From positions 1 to 55,811 of the forward strand of contig DHCY01000036.1 of assembly GCA_002399085.1 (NCBI GenBank): a DNA stretch of 55,811 bases. Direction: 5' to 3'. The notes beneath the pieces are model-generated. The model searched no databases. It saw only the letters and a program-made list of their open reading frames with translations, and had not been told where the DNA came from. How positions within the stretch are numbered: position 1 is the stretch's first letter; each line of letters opens with the position of its first letter. Positions 27,236 through 33,901 of this stretch are shown here, one piece after another. Origin of the DNA: Anaerolineaceae bacterium UBA4890. Lineage in GTDB: Bacteria > Chloroflexota > Anaerolineae > Anaerolineales > Anaerolineaceae. Both the position numbers and the translations under genes were made by a program.

Positions 27236-27406
27236 ATGGCATCGAAGAAAAAAGACATCAGACCAGTCATTCACCTGGCTTGCACCGAGTGTAAAGAACG
27301 CAATTACACAACGGTAAAAAACCGCCGTAATGACCCTGGTCGCATTGAAATGCAGAAGTATTGCCCGCGCTGTCGTTGTCACAGGCTGCACCGTGAGGTA
27401 AAATAA
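27236..27406 (+). CDS. rpmG: 50S ribosomal protein L33
   Basis: This 56-residue protein is L33, a small basic subunit of the large ribosome. It has the zinc-ribbon form, with CTEC at residues 16-19 and CPRC at 43-46. It also shows the family core RNYTTVKNRRNDPGRIEMQK and a basic C-terminus HRLHREVK. The gene is shorter than most called frames, but the reading frame from 27236 to the TAA at 27406 is unambiguous. Its place between tuf and secE, with tRNA-Trp in between, is the standard arrangement. Confidence 0.96.
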   Translation: MASKKKDIRPVIHLACTECKERNYTTVKNRRNDPGRIEMQKYCPRCRCHRLHREVK

Positions 27407-27428
27407 GCTTCCTGCAAAGGGAGCGCGT

Positions 27429-27501
27429 AGGTCAGTAGCTCAATTGGCAGAGCACCGCTCTCCAAAAGCGGGGGTTGTGGGTTCAATTCCTACCTGACCT
27501 G
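27429..27501 (+). tRNA. tRNA-Trp (anticodon CCA)
   Basis: The acceptor AGGTCAG pairs perfectly with CTGACCT. The anticodon stem CCGCT/AGCGG encloses CTCCAAA, giving CCA. The T arm is GTGGG TTCAATT CCTAC. It lies between rpmG and secE, where tRNA-Trp is found in many bacteria. Confidence 0.96.
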
Positions 27502-27558
27502 TTGAAAAGCCCAACGCCGTAATATTTACGGCGTTGTACCGTCAACCAGGAGAAATGT

Positions 27559-27771
27559 ATGGCACAAAAAGATAATAAACCAAATCTTTTTCAGAAAATC
27601 AAGAATTGGTGGCGCCAGACCACTGGTGAGCTGCGTAAGGTTACCTGGCCGACCAGGGAAGAAGCACTGGCATTGACCCGGATCGTGTTGATCGTGACCG
27701 TGATCATGTCTGCCATTCTTGGTGTGCTGGACTTTGTTTTTGCCCGCCTGGTTGGTTTATTGGTCGGATAG
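27559..27771 (+). CDS. secE: Preprotein translocase subunit SecE
   Basis: SecE clamps SecY in the protein-export channel. The 70-residue single-helix form has an amphipathic segment with the signature TTGELRKVTWPTREEALALT, followed by one membrane helix (IVLIVTVIMSAILGVLDFVFARLV). The size is normal for short bacterial SecE. CCAGGAGAAATGT precedes the ATG, and nusG follows after 22 bases, as in most bacteria. Confidence 0.97.
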   Translation: MAQKDNKPNLFQKIKNWWRQTTGELRKVTWPTREEALALTRIVLIVTVIMSAILGVLDFVFARLVGLLVG

Positions 27772-27793
27772 GATATAGAAACGAGACCAGATC

Positions 27794-28435
27794 ATGACTG
27801 ATCTAATTGATAACGACCTGCCAGAAACTGAAGATAACGCTTCGGTTGATAACAATCAGCCCGATAGCACTGCTTCAACTGCTGGCACAGCAGAAGATAG
27901 CAGACCTGACGATAACCGTCAGTGGTTTGTTATTCACTGCTATTCGGGTTATGAAAACAAGGTGCGCAAAAATTTGGAACAGCGCATTGATACCATGGGT
28001 ATGAAGGACAAGATTTTTGATGTGGTCATCCCCACGCAGGAAGAGATTGAAGTTCGCGATGGCAAGCGCCGCACGGTGGAACGCCATGTTTTCCCGGGTT
28101 ACGTTTTGGTAAACATGATCCTGGAAGAAGATTCGTGGTTTGTGGTCAGGAATACACCTGGCGTTACTGGCTTCGTGGGCATGGGTGACGAACCAACCCC
28201 CCTGCGCCCCGAAGAAGTTACCAGTATTTTGCGCCGGATGGAAAACGATGCCCCGACCTTCAAGGTCACCTACAAACCTGGTGACCGTGTACGCATCGTG
28301 GATGGTCCATTCAATGACTTCCGCGGTATCGTCGATGAAATTTATATGGAACGCTCAAAGATTCGCGTAATGGTGAACTTTTTTGGGCGTGAAACCCCTG
28401 TGGAACTCGATTTCCTGCAGGTGGAGAAAGCGTAA
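27794..28435 (+). CDS. nusG: Transcription termination/antitermination factor NusG
   Basis: NusG binds RNA polymerase and couples it to Rho or the ribosome. The 213-residue protein has an acidic N-terminal extension of about 35 residues, then the NGN domain (WFVIHCYSGYENKVRKNLEQ...VFPGYVLVNMI...VRNTPGVTGFVG), and a C-terminal KOW domain (KPGDRVRIVDGPFNDFRGIV). The extension, rich in Asp, Thr and Asn, is longer than in E. coli. The gene sits directly before rplK, where it belongs. Confidence 0.98.
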   Translation: MTDLIDNDLPETEDNASVDNNQPDSTASTAGTAEDSRPDDNRQWFVIHCYSGYENKVRKNLEQRIDTMGMKDKIFDVVIPTQEEIEVRDGKRRTVERHVFPGYVLVNMILEEDSWFVVRNTPGVTGFVGMGDEPTPLRPEEVTSILRRMENDAPTFKVTYKPGDRVRIVDGPFNDFRGIVDEIYMERSKIRVMVNFFGRETPVELDFLQVEKA

Positions 28436-28456
28436 ACCGGAGCGATCCGGAATTTT

Positions 28457-28495
28457 GTGGGAGGGTTTAGACAACCCGTTAGCACCACCAAGGAG
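28457..28495 (+). promoter_or_regulatory. Structured leader upstream of rplK
   Basis: GTGG (28457-28460) can pair with CCAC (28485-28488). Inside it GGGTT (28463-28467) pairs with AACCC (28473-28477), leaving an asymmetric internal loop. A matching element precedes rplA at 28948. It may be an autoregulatory ribosomal protein site (inference), ending next to the AAGGAG ribosome site. Confidence 0.55.
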
Positions 28496-28503
28496 ATTTA
28501 TCT

Positions 28504-28932
28504 GTGGCAAAGAAAGTAAAAGCAATCGTAAAACTGCAAATCCAGGCTGGTAAGGCAAACCCTGCCCCCCCGATTGGTCCGGCACTGGCACCCCATGGTG
28601 TCAACATCATGGCTTTCTGCAAGGATTACAACGCGCGTACATCCAACCGGATGGGCGAGATTATCCCTGCTGAAATCACCATTTTCATGGATGGCTCATT
28701 CAAGTTTGAGCTGAAGTCATCCCCTGCAGCTGTTTTGTTAAAGAAAGCTGCCGGTATTGAGAAGGCTTCTGCCAACCCCAAGACTGAAAAAGTTGGACAG
28801 GTTACCAGGGCACAGTTGAAAGAGATCGCTGAGATCAAATTCAAAGACATGAACGCTAATGATATTGAAGCCGCCATGCGCCAACTGGAAGGCACTGCCC
28901 GCAATATGGGCATTAAAGTCGTCGAAAAGTAA
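28504..28932 (+). CDS. rplK: 50S ribosomal protein L11
   Basis: L11 forms the base of the factor-binding stalk on 23S rRNA. The 142-residue protein has the N-terminal signature VKLQIQAGKANPAPPIGPALAPHGVNIMAFCKDYN and the C-terminal RNA-binding domain with the family signature ending EGTARNMGIKV. The start is a GTG with AAGGAG upstream. Length and motifs are standard. Confidence 0.98.
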   Translation: MAKKVKAIVKLQIQAGKANPAPPIGPALAPHGVNIMAFCKDYNARTSNRMGEIIPAEITIFMDGSFKFELKSSPAAVLLKKAAGIEKASANPKTEKVGQVTRAQLKEIAEIKFKDMNANDIEAAMRQLEGTARNMGIKVVEK

Positions 28933-28947
28933 ACAGGAATTAGCAGA

Positions 28948-28986
28948 GTGGGAGGGTTAAGACGCCCGCTGGAACCACAAAGGAGT
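28948..28986 (+). promoter_or_regulatory. Structured leader upstream of rplA
   Basis: GTGG (28948-28951) pairs with CCAC (28975-28978). GGG (28954-28956) pairs with CCC (28965-28967). The element aligns with the rplK leader in both sequence and structure, with different bases in the inner stem, which points to conserved structure. Confidence 0.55.
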
Positions 28987-28990
28987 TTTT

Positions 28991-29713
28991 ATGTCTAAAA
29001 AAGGAAAAAATTTCGTCAATGCCAGCAAGAAAGTAGAAGCTGACAAGAATTACAGCCCCCTCGAAGCGCTCGAATTGGTCAAAGAAATGGCGTTTGCCAA
29101 GTTTGACGAAACAGTCGAGATCCACATCCGCACAAGTTTGGACCCTCGCCAGGCAGATCAGCAGATCCGTGATGTTTGTGTTTTGCCCAAGGGTTTGGGT
29201 AAGACCGTGCGCGTGCTGGTGTTTGCCCAGGGTGAAGCTGCCAACGCTGCCCGCGAAGCAGGAGCAGATTTTGTGGCAGAGACCGATGAAGATATGGCTC
29301 GTATCCAGGGTGGTTACACCGATTTTGATGTTGCTGTTGGCACCATGGATATGATGGGCAAGGTTGGTCGGTTGGGTCGTGTTTTGGGTCCTCGTAACCT
29401 GATGCCGAACCCCAAAGCCGGAACCGTTGTCCAGCCCGGTGATATCGCCCAGGCGATTGAAACTGCCAAGGCTGGTCGGGTTGAATTCAGGCTCGACAAG
29501 AGCGCCAACATCCACGTGCCATTAGGCAAGGTTTCTTTCAAAGCCGATGCCCTCTATGAGAACATGGCTGCTTTGACCACTGCCGTGCGCAAAGCCCGCC
29601 CCAGCGGAGCCAAGGGAAACTTCGTCAAGAAAATCACCCTGACTTCTACCATGGGACCTGGCGTGAAAGTTGATATCAACTCCGCTATGAACATGGAGAC
29701 CGAGCAGGTGTAA
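28991..29713 (+). CDS. rplA: 50S ribosomal protein L1
   Basis: L1 forms the mobile stalk near the E site and commonly represses its own operon. The 240-residue protein contains the domain I and II features: TVEIHIRTSLDPRQADQQIR, VLPKGLGKTVRVLVFAQG and the signature MGKVGRLGRVLGPRNLMPNP. It also has the C-terminal strand VKKITLTSTMGPGVKVD. It is slightly longer than the E. coli protein. The upstream leader may be its binding site. Confidence 0.98.
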   Translation: MSKKGKNFVNASKKVEADKNYSPLEALELVKEMAFAKFDETVEIHIRTSLDPRQADQQIRDVCVLPKGLGKTVRVLVFAQGEAANAAREAGADFVAETDEDMARIQGGYTDFDVAVGTMDMMGKVGRLGRVLGPRNLMPNPKAGTVVQPGDIAQAIETAKAGRVEFRLDKSANIHVPLGKVSFKADALYENMAALTTAVRKARPSGAKGNFVKKITLTSTMGPGVKVDINSAMNMETEQV

Positions 29714-29722
29714 TTGCTATTA

Positions 29723-29779
29723 GGGACGGCGTGCCTGTCGTCCCACGGAAATTTTAAGGGAGACCTTCCATGGTCTCCC
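29723..29779 (+). terminator. Tandem hairpins after rplA
   Basis: GGGACG (29723-29728) can pair with CGTCCC (29739-29744). Next, GGGAGACC (29758-29765) pairs perfectly with GGTCTCCC (29772-29779) around TTCCAT. T runs are weak. They separate the rplK-rplA unit from the rplJ promoter. Confidence 0.5.
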
Positions 29780-29822
29780 ATAGATTGGAGCGATTGCTGA
29801 TCGTTCCGAATAAAATTGAAAC

Positions 29823-29849
29823 TTGACCGGCGCGAAATTGTGATATACT
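29823..29849 (+). promoter_or_regulatory. Promoter of rplJ-rplL
   Basis: TTGACC (29823-29828) lies 15 bases before TATACT (29844-29849), which carries a TGA extension. The extended -10 box offsets the short spacer. Confidence 0.6.
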
Positions 29850-29859
29850 TGCCGGGCTT

Positions 29860-30010
29860 ACAAAAAAATAGTCTCTAACCGGACGCTCTGCTTAAGAAAG
29901 CTGGTGCCGAAAGGCTTAATTTCCCGCCGAGGTGGAGAATCAAAGATAAAAATGATCCTTGGTCTCTTCTCGTTGGGTTAACGGGAGGAGATTTTTTATT
30001 AACCAAGGAA
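29860..30010 (+). promoter_or_regulatory. L10-type leader with attenuator hairpin upstream of rplJ
   Basis: The 150-base leader contains GGCTTAATTTCCCGCC and GCCGAGGTGGAGA, resembling the leader bound by the L10-L12 complex. Its end holds a strong hairpin: TCTCTTCTCGTT (29963-29974) pairs over 12 positions (two G-T) with AACGGGAGGAGA (29980-29991), followed directly by six T. This is an attenuator just ahead of the GGAGGT ribosome site. The leader, promoter and upstream hairpins account for the 311-base gap. Confidence 0.75.
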
Positions 30011-30024
30011 GGAGGTAGAGTACA

Positions 30025-30555
30025 TTGGCATTTTCTAAAGAACATAAAGAAGAAATTGTTGAGCAATATCGTCAATGGATCGATAAAAGCAAAGCGGTTT
30101 ACTATCTGACCTATAACAAAATGACCATGCCCGCCATCAACGATGCCCGCGCAAAACTGCGTGAATCGGAAAGTGAGATGCATGTTGTCAAAAATCGTCT
30201 TTTCACCCATGTTTTGGAGGAGAAAGGTTACAAATTCGATCCTAAGACCTGGGAAGGCAACAATGTGGTCGTCTTCGCATTTGAAGACGCTCCTGCTGCC
30301 GCAAAGGCACTGACCGAGATCACCAAAGGTAACGATGTTTTTGCTGTTGCTGGCGGTTATCTGGACAATGCTTTGCTAAGTCCAAGCCAGGTAAGAGCAT
30401 TGGCAGACTTGCCGACCTTGCCGGTGATGCGTTCCATGCTGTTGGGCACCATTTTGGCACCCGCCACCCAGTTAGTCCGTACATTAGCGGAACCCGCCCG
30501 TGGTTTAGCCGCTGTTATTAAAGCAAATTCAGAAAAGCAGACAAGTGCTGCTTAA
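30025..30555 (+). CDS. rplJ: 50S ribosomal protein L10
   Basis: L10 anchors L12 dimers to the ribosome. The 176-residue protein starts from a TTG codon with GGAGGT 8 bases upstream. It shows KEEIVEQYRQWIDKSKAVYYLTYNKMTMPAINDARAKLRE-type family sequence in its first 60 residues and the C-terminal helical L12-binding region. It has its own promoter and attenuator, so stalk synthesis can be set apart from rplK-rplA. Confidence 0.97.
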   Translation: MAFSKEHKEEIVEQYRQWIDKSKAVYYLTYNKMTMPAINDARAKLRESESEMHVVKNRLFTHVLEEKGYKFDPKTWEGNNVVVFAFEDAPAAAKALTEITKGNDVFAVAGGYLDNALLSPSQVRALADLPTLPVMRSMLLGTILAPATQLVRTLAEPARGLAAVIKANSEKQTSAA

Positions 30556-30608
30556 CAGGCTCGTTTCAAAACGAGAAAATTATTAAAGAAAGATTATAGG
30601 AGAAAGAA

Positions 30609-30989
30609 ATGGCTGATTTAGCAAAAATCGTTGAGGAACTGAGCACACTGTCCGTATTGGAAGCTGCCGACCTCGTCAAAATGTTGGAAGAAAAATGGGG
30701 CGTCTCTGCTGCCGCTCCCGTCGCTGCTGTTGCTGCTGGCCCTGCCGCTGCCGCTGCTGAAGAAGAAGTTGAAGAAAAGACCGAATTTGATGTCGTTATC
30801 AAAGCAACTGGTCCCAAGAAGATCGAAGTCATCAAGGTCATTCGCCAGCTCACCAGCCTCGGTCTGGTTGACGCCAAGAATATGGCAGAAACCGCTGACG
30901 CCAAAGTGCTCGAAGCTGTTGGTAAAGACGTCGCCAATGACGCTGCTGCCAAGCTCAAGGAAGCCGGCGCCGAAGTCGTCGTTCTTTAG
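30609..30989 (+). CDS. rplL: 50S ribosomal protein L7/L12
   Basis: L12 forms the flexible stalk that recruits translation factors. The 126-residue protein has the N-terminal dimerisation region (ADLAKIVEELSTLSVLEAADLVKMLEEKWGV-type, residues 1-33), an Ala-rich hinge and the C-terminal factor-binding domain with KIEVIKVIRQLTSLGLVDAK and KEAGAEVVVL. AGGAGAAAG precedes the ATG. A terminator follows at 31009, and rpoB is not downstream, unlike in most bacteria. Confidence 0.98.
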   Translation: MADLAKIVEELSTLSVLEAADLVKMLEEKWGVSAAAPVAAVAAGPAAAAAEEEVEEKTEFDVVIKATGPKKIEVIKVIRQLTSLGLVDAKNMAETADAKVLEAVGKDVANDAAAKLKEAGAEVVVL

Positions 30990-31008
30990 TTTTTTTAGTA
31001 CAACCCAT

Positions 31009-31032
31009 AGCCCCCTTCGCGGGGGCTTTTTT
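31009..31032 (+). terminator. Rho-independent terminator after rplL
   Basis: AGCCCCC (31009-31015) pairs with GGGGGCT (31021-31027) around TTCGC, followed by TTTTTG. This is a strong terminator. Confidence 0.92.
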
Positions 31033-31170
31033 GTTATACATTCCTGAAGCTTGGCGAATAAGTATGAGAATTCTACAAACATTGAAAATCGGAACAAACA
31101 CTTGTACTAAAACGTCTAAAATAATATAATACTACTATCCAATTGATGCAGTACCAAAAAGAGGTTTGTT

Positions 31171-32112
31171 ATGAAAAAGCATGCTTATTTTTCTTGCCTG
31201 ATAATGGTCAGCTTTATCATTGCAGCTTGCCAAGTTGTAATTTCAACGCCAACGATACCAGCCGAAGTGACAGAGGACCAAGGACAGAAAGCAACCCTTG
31301 AATTGCTCCTCACCCAACAAGCTGCCACAATCGAAAGCCTGACCACGTTGGTTGTGCCCGCACCTTCCCCCATACCCACCGAAACGGTTGGCGTCCCTGA
31401 GGTTACTGTCATCCCCCTTTACACGGGAGAGTATATTGCCATCGAATCAGGTGGATTGGTTTTTAGTCTTCCTATTGAGGTAGCAACCAGTGCTGAAGTG
31501 ACAAACGTTCTGCCGGATGACCCAAACGATGGTTGGCCTGAATTGGCTCTGCCAGCTCGCCGCATGGTCGATTTTTCAGGTTATGTCATTCAAGATCATT
31601 TTCATACTCCGGTGATCTATGTTTATCCGCTTGAAAAGATATTGACAGCCGGTCTATTCGGAGCAACCACCGCAACTAACCTTCTGGCATTGTTGGATGA
31701 CCCCGCCGCAGATCTCCAGACAGCAGACAACCTGCCCTTCCTGCCGCCGTTCAATGCAGCCCAGGTTTTTCACGTTCTTGAAAAAAGACTCGATTCTGAG
31801 CAAGGACGCGGCATTCGATTCCTGACACTGTATTCCCAGGGGATTGTGGGTGTAACAAATTACGAAATCTTCTATACTTACCAGGGACATAGCGCAGATG
31901 GAAGGTACTATATCGCAGCCGTTTTGCCTATAAACAGCACCTTACTGCAGGACTCGCTGTTGAGTAATGATGAGCTGGACAAAATTGTCGATGAATATTT
32001 GGATTACATCGAGGATACGTCCGACCTGATCAGGGCAGAGAATGGAGGCATCTTGACCCCCAGCCTGGAAGCGCTGGATGCTATGATGCTTTCATTCACA
32101 GTTGTAAATTAG
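31171..32112 (+). CDS. Uncharacterised lipoprotein
   Basis: The protein has 313 residues. A basic-hydrophobic signal is followed by the lipobox IIAAC (lipidated Cys20) and a Thr/Pro-rich tether of about 55 residues. The folded part has strands such as YIAIESGGLVFSLPIEVAT and FSGYVIQDHFHTPVIYVYPL, and a region with IRFLTLYSQGIVGVTNYEIFYTYQG. I recognise no family or catalytic motif. Its last codon region overlaps the convergent hydrolase gene by four bases. A surface-exposed, lipid-anchored protein is all that can be claimed. Confidence 0.75.
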   Translation: MKKHAYFSCLIMVSFIIAACQVVISTPTIPAEVTEDQGQKATLELLLTQQAATIESLTTLVVPAPSPIPTETVGVPEVTVIPLYTGEYIAIESGGLVFSLPIEVATSAEVTNVLPDDPNDGWPELALPARRMVDFSGYVIQDHFHTPVIYVYPLEKILTAGLFGATTATNLLALLDDPAADLQTADNLPFLPPFNAAQVFHVLEKRLDSEQGRGIRFLTLYSQGIVGVTNYEIFYTYQGHSADGRYYIAAVLPINSTLLQDSLLSNDELDKIVDEYLDYIEDTSDLIRAENGGILTPSLEALDAMMLSFTVVN

Positions 32113-32900
32113 GAGCGCAAGAAGAATTCCTTCAAGATCGGGGCGATCACTTCTGGTTCGAAGGTGTGGGTTTGACCTGCGAGCAAATTAGACTCTGCCA
32201 TGGGGATGGCATGGGTGAAATCGACCATAATGCCCGGAGCAGTCTTAAAACTCTTGGTGCCTGCCAGTATCAAAACTGGTTGTGTCAGATCTTGAGCATG
32301 GCTTTTAAGAAAATAGCTGGAAGCATTCTGGATTTTTGCTTCGTAAGCGATCGTGCCTGCCATGTCGATGATGGTCTGCCCATGCTCGCCGGCGAGCGTT
32401 TCGGCGATCAGTTCTTCATCCATGCCCACAAAACGCATGAAGCGAGTCACAACCGCCAGGTTTTCGCCTTTAGCGACTTGTTTGCGGATCCAGTGGATCA
32501 GTTGGTTGGTTAGCACTCTCTCCAACCAGCCCCCACCCATTGGTGGTTCATAGGCAGCTACCTTAAGAATTTCATCGGGGAATTCAGCGGCAGCAAAAAG
32601 CGCCAGAGCCGCGCCCGCTGAATGACCGAAGAGGTAGGCTTGACCACCATTGTGCTTAATCAGGGCGAGGATATCTTCCAATTCTTTGTAAATTGCGTAA
32701 GGCGTGGTATCGCCGCTTTCGCCTCGCCCGCGCCGGTCGTAGGTAAGTACGGTGAAGTTGTCCTGGAGCAAGGGCGCCAAATCGCCTGGTACGCCAAAAT
32801 TATGCGTATTGAGTGCTCCGGTGATGATGATGAGCAAAGGTCCGCTGCCTTTAGTTTCGAAAGCGATGGGTGTTCCGTCTGGTGAAGTTATGTTTTTCAT
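32109..32900 (-). CDS. Alpha/beta hydrolase
   Basis: The 263-residue enzyme has the alpha/beta hydrolase fold. An oxyanion-loop region IITGALNTHNF is followed by LTYDRRGRGESGD, the nucleophile elbow GHSAG and a late histidine in AGQTHTFEPE. The family includes esterases, lipases and haloperoxidase-like enzymes; the substrate cannot be told. An in-frame ATG six codons upstream (32918) contains the bases TACAAT at 32912-32907 on the minus strand, which look like the -10 box lying exactly six bases before the ATG at 32900. I therefore prefer 32900 and a leaderless transcript. It follows the lexA terminator. Confidence 0.85.
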   Translation of the reverse strand: MKNITSPDGTPIAFETKGSGPLLIIITGALNTHNFGVPGDLAPLLQDNFTVLTYDRRGRGESGDTTPYAIYKELEDILALIKHNGGQAYLFGHSAGAALALFAAAEFPDEILKVAAYEPPMGGGWLERVLTNQLIHWIRKQVAKGENLAVVTRFMRFVGMDEELIAETLAGEHGQTIIDMAGTIAYEAKIQNASSYFLKSHAQDLTQPVLILAGTKSFKTAPGIMVDFTHAIPMAESNLLAGQTHTFEPEVIAPILKEFFLRS

Positions 32901-32969
32901 TACCTGATTGTATGACAAAGCCTGTTTGTTAAACCATGTTTGTAAAGTATTCTTCCAAAACGTTTTGTA

Positions 32970-33009
32970 TTAAAAAAAGCTGAGCCTGGAAGCGTGGCTC
33001 AGCTTTTCC
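32970..33009 (-). terminator. Rho-independent terminator after lexA
   Basis: AAGCTGAGCC (32977-32986) pairs perfectly with GGCTCAGCTT (32996-33005). On the minus strand the hairpin is followed by a run of T, so it ends lexA transcription. Confidence 0.88.
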
Positions 33010-33025
33010 CCTGAACAAAAGATTC

Positions 33026-33730
33026 TTACTGGTCTAATTGGCGGATGACCAGGATTACTTTACCTTGAACTTCAACGATACTGGGGTCGTTGATGATAAT
33101 AGGCTGCATGGAGGGATTGGCAGGCTGCAGGCGGACGCGACCGTTTTCCGCGTAAAAATACTTGAGGGTGGTTTCATCGCGGTCATTCAGCCAGATGGCA
33201 ACCATCTCGCCGTTGCGAGCCTGGTTGGTGCGGCGCATGATGACGATATCGCCATCGTTGACCATGGCATCGATCATGGAATCGCCTTGGACACGCAGAG
33301 CGTAAAGATCGCTCAGGTTGTCACCCTGGGGCAGCAAGCTGCGGGCAATATCCACCCCCGATTCAGGGTCATAATAACTGAAATCAGATGCCGGCACAGG
33401 CATGGGTTCACCGGCGATAATATTACCAACTATGGGAACGGTAATGAGTTGTTCAACCAACTGGGAAACGCCCGATTTCAAGTTCTGCAGAAGCTCACCA
33501 GCGCTGTCTTTGATCAGGTTGATTCCACGGGAAACGTTGCTTTCCCGTTCGATGTAGCCCATCTCTTCCAACTGGTTGAGGTAATAATTGACAACTGAGG
33601 TAGAGCTGATATCTGTCTCTGCGCCAATCTCCCGAATGGATGGGGGATAACCTTTTTCCTCCTGCCATTCTTGGATACAGGAGAGTATATTTTTGTGCCG
33701 CTGACTTAATCCTTTAGGCTTTCTTGCCAT
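33026..33730 (-). CDS. lexA: LexA repressor
   Basis: LexA represses the SOS regulon until RecA-DNA filaments trigger self-cleavage. The 234-residue protein has a winged-helix domain with SIREIGAETDISSTSVVNYYL as the recognition region. The linker and cleavage bond are Ala106-Gly107 (IIAGEP). The catalytic pair is Ser151 (QGDSMID) and Lys190 (TTLKYF), spaced as in known LexA proteins. A longer start six codons upstream is possible, but the family begins at ARKPKGLS-like sequence. The promoter contains a perfect GAAC-N4-GTTC box, so the gene is autoregulated. Confidence 0.96.
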   Translation of the reverse strand: MARKPKGLSQRHKNILSCIQEWQEEKGYPPSIREIGAETDISSTSVVNYYLNQLEEMGYIERESNVSRGINLIKDSAGELLQNLKSGVSQLVEQLITVPIVGNIIAGEPMPVPASDFSYYDPESGVDIARSLLPQGDNLSDLYALRVQGDSMIDAMVNDGDIVIMRRTNQARNGEMVAIWLNDRDETTLKYFYAENGRVRLQPANPSMQPIIINDPSIVEVQGKVILVIRQLDQ

Positions 33731-33769
33731 AGTAACCGCCTTCTCCAAGTTTGCATGTTCTATGGGGCA

Positions 33770-33798
33770 ATAATATCAGAACAAATGTTCAGTGTCAA
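33770..33798 (-). promoter_or_regulatory. lexA promoter with SOS box in the spacer
   Basis: On the minus strand TTGACA (33798-33793) is followed after exactly 17 bases by TATTAT (33775-33770). The operator GAACATTTGTTC (33790-33779) lies within that spacer and matches the Gram-positive LexA/DinR box GAACNNNNGTTC. Repressor binding would block polymerase directly. Confidence 0.9.
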
Positions 33799-33901
33799 GT
33801 AAAAACTACAATAAGTACACTGGAAAATCACGATTCTTAACAAGGATTAAAATCTGGGTACAGGAGTTGCAACTATCGGTGCAGAGAAAGGTAGCCAAGA
33901 A

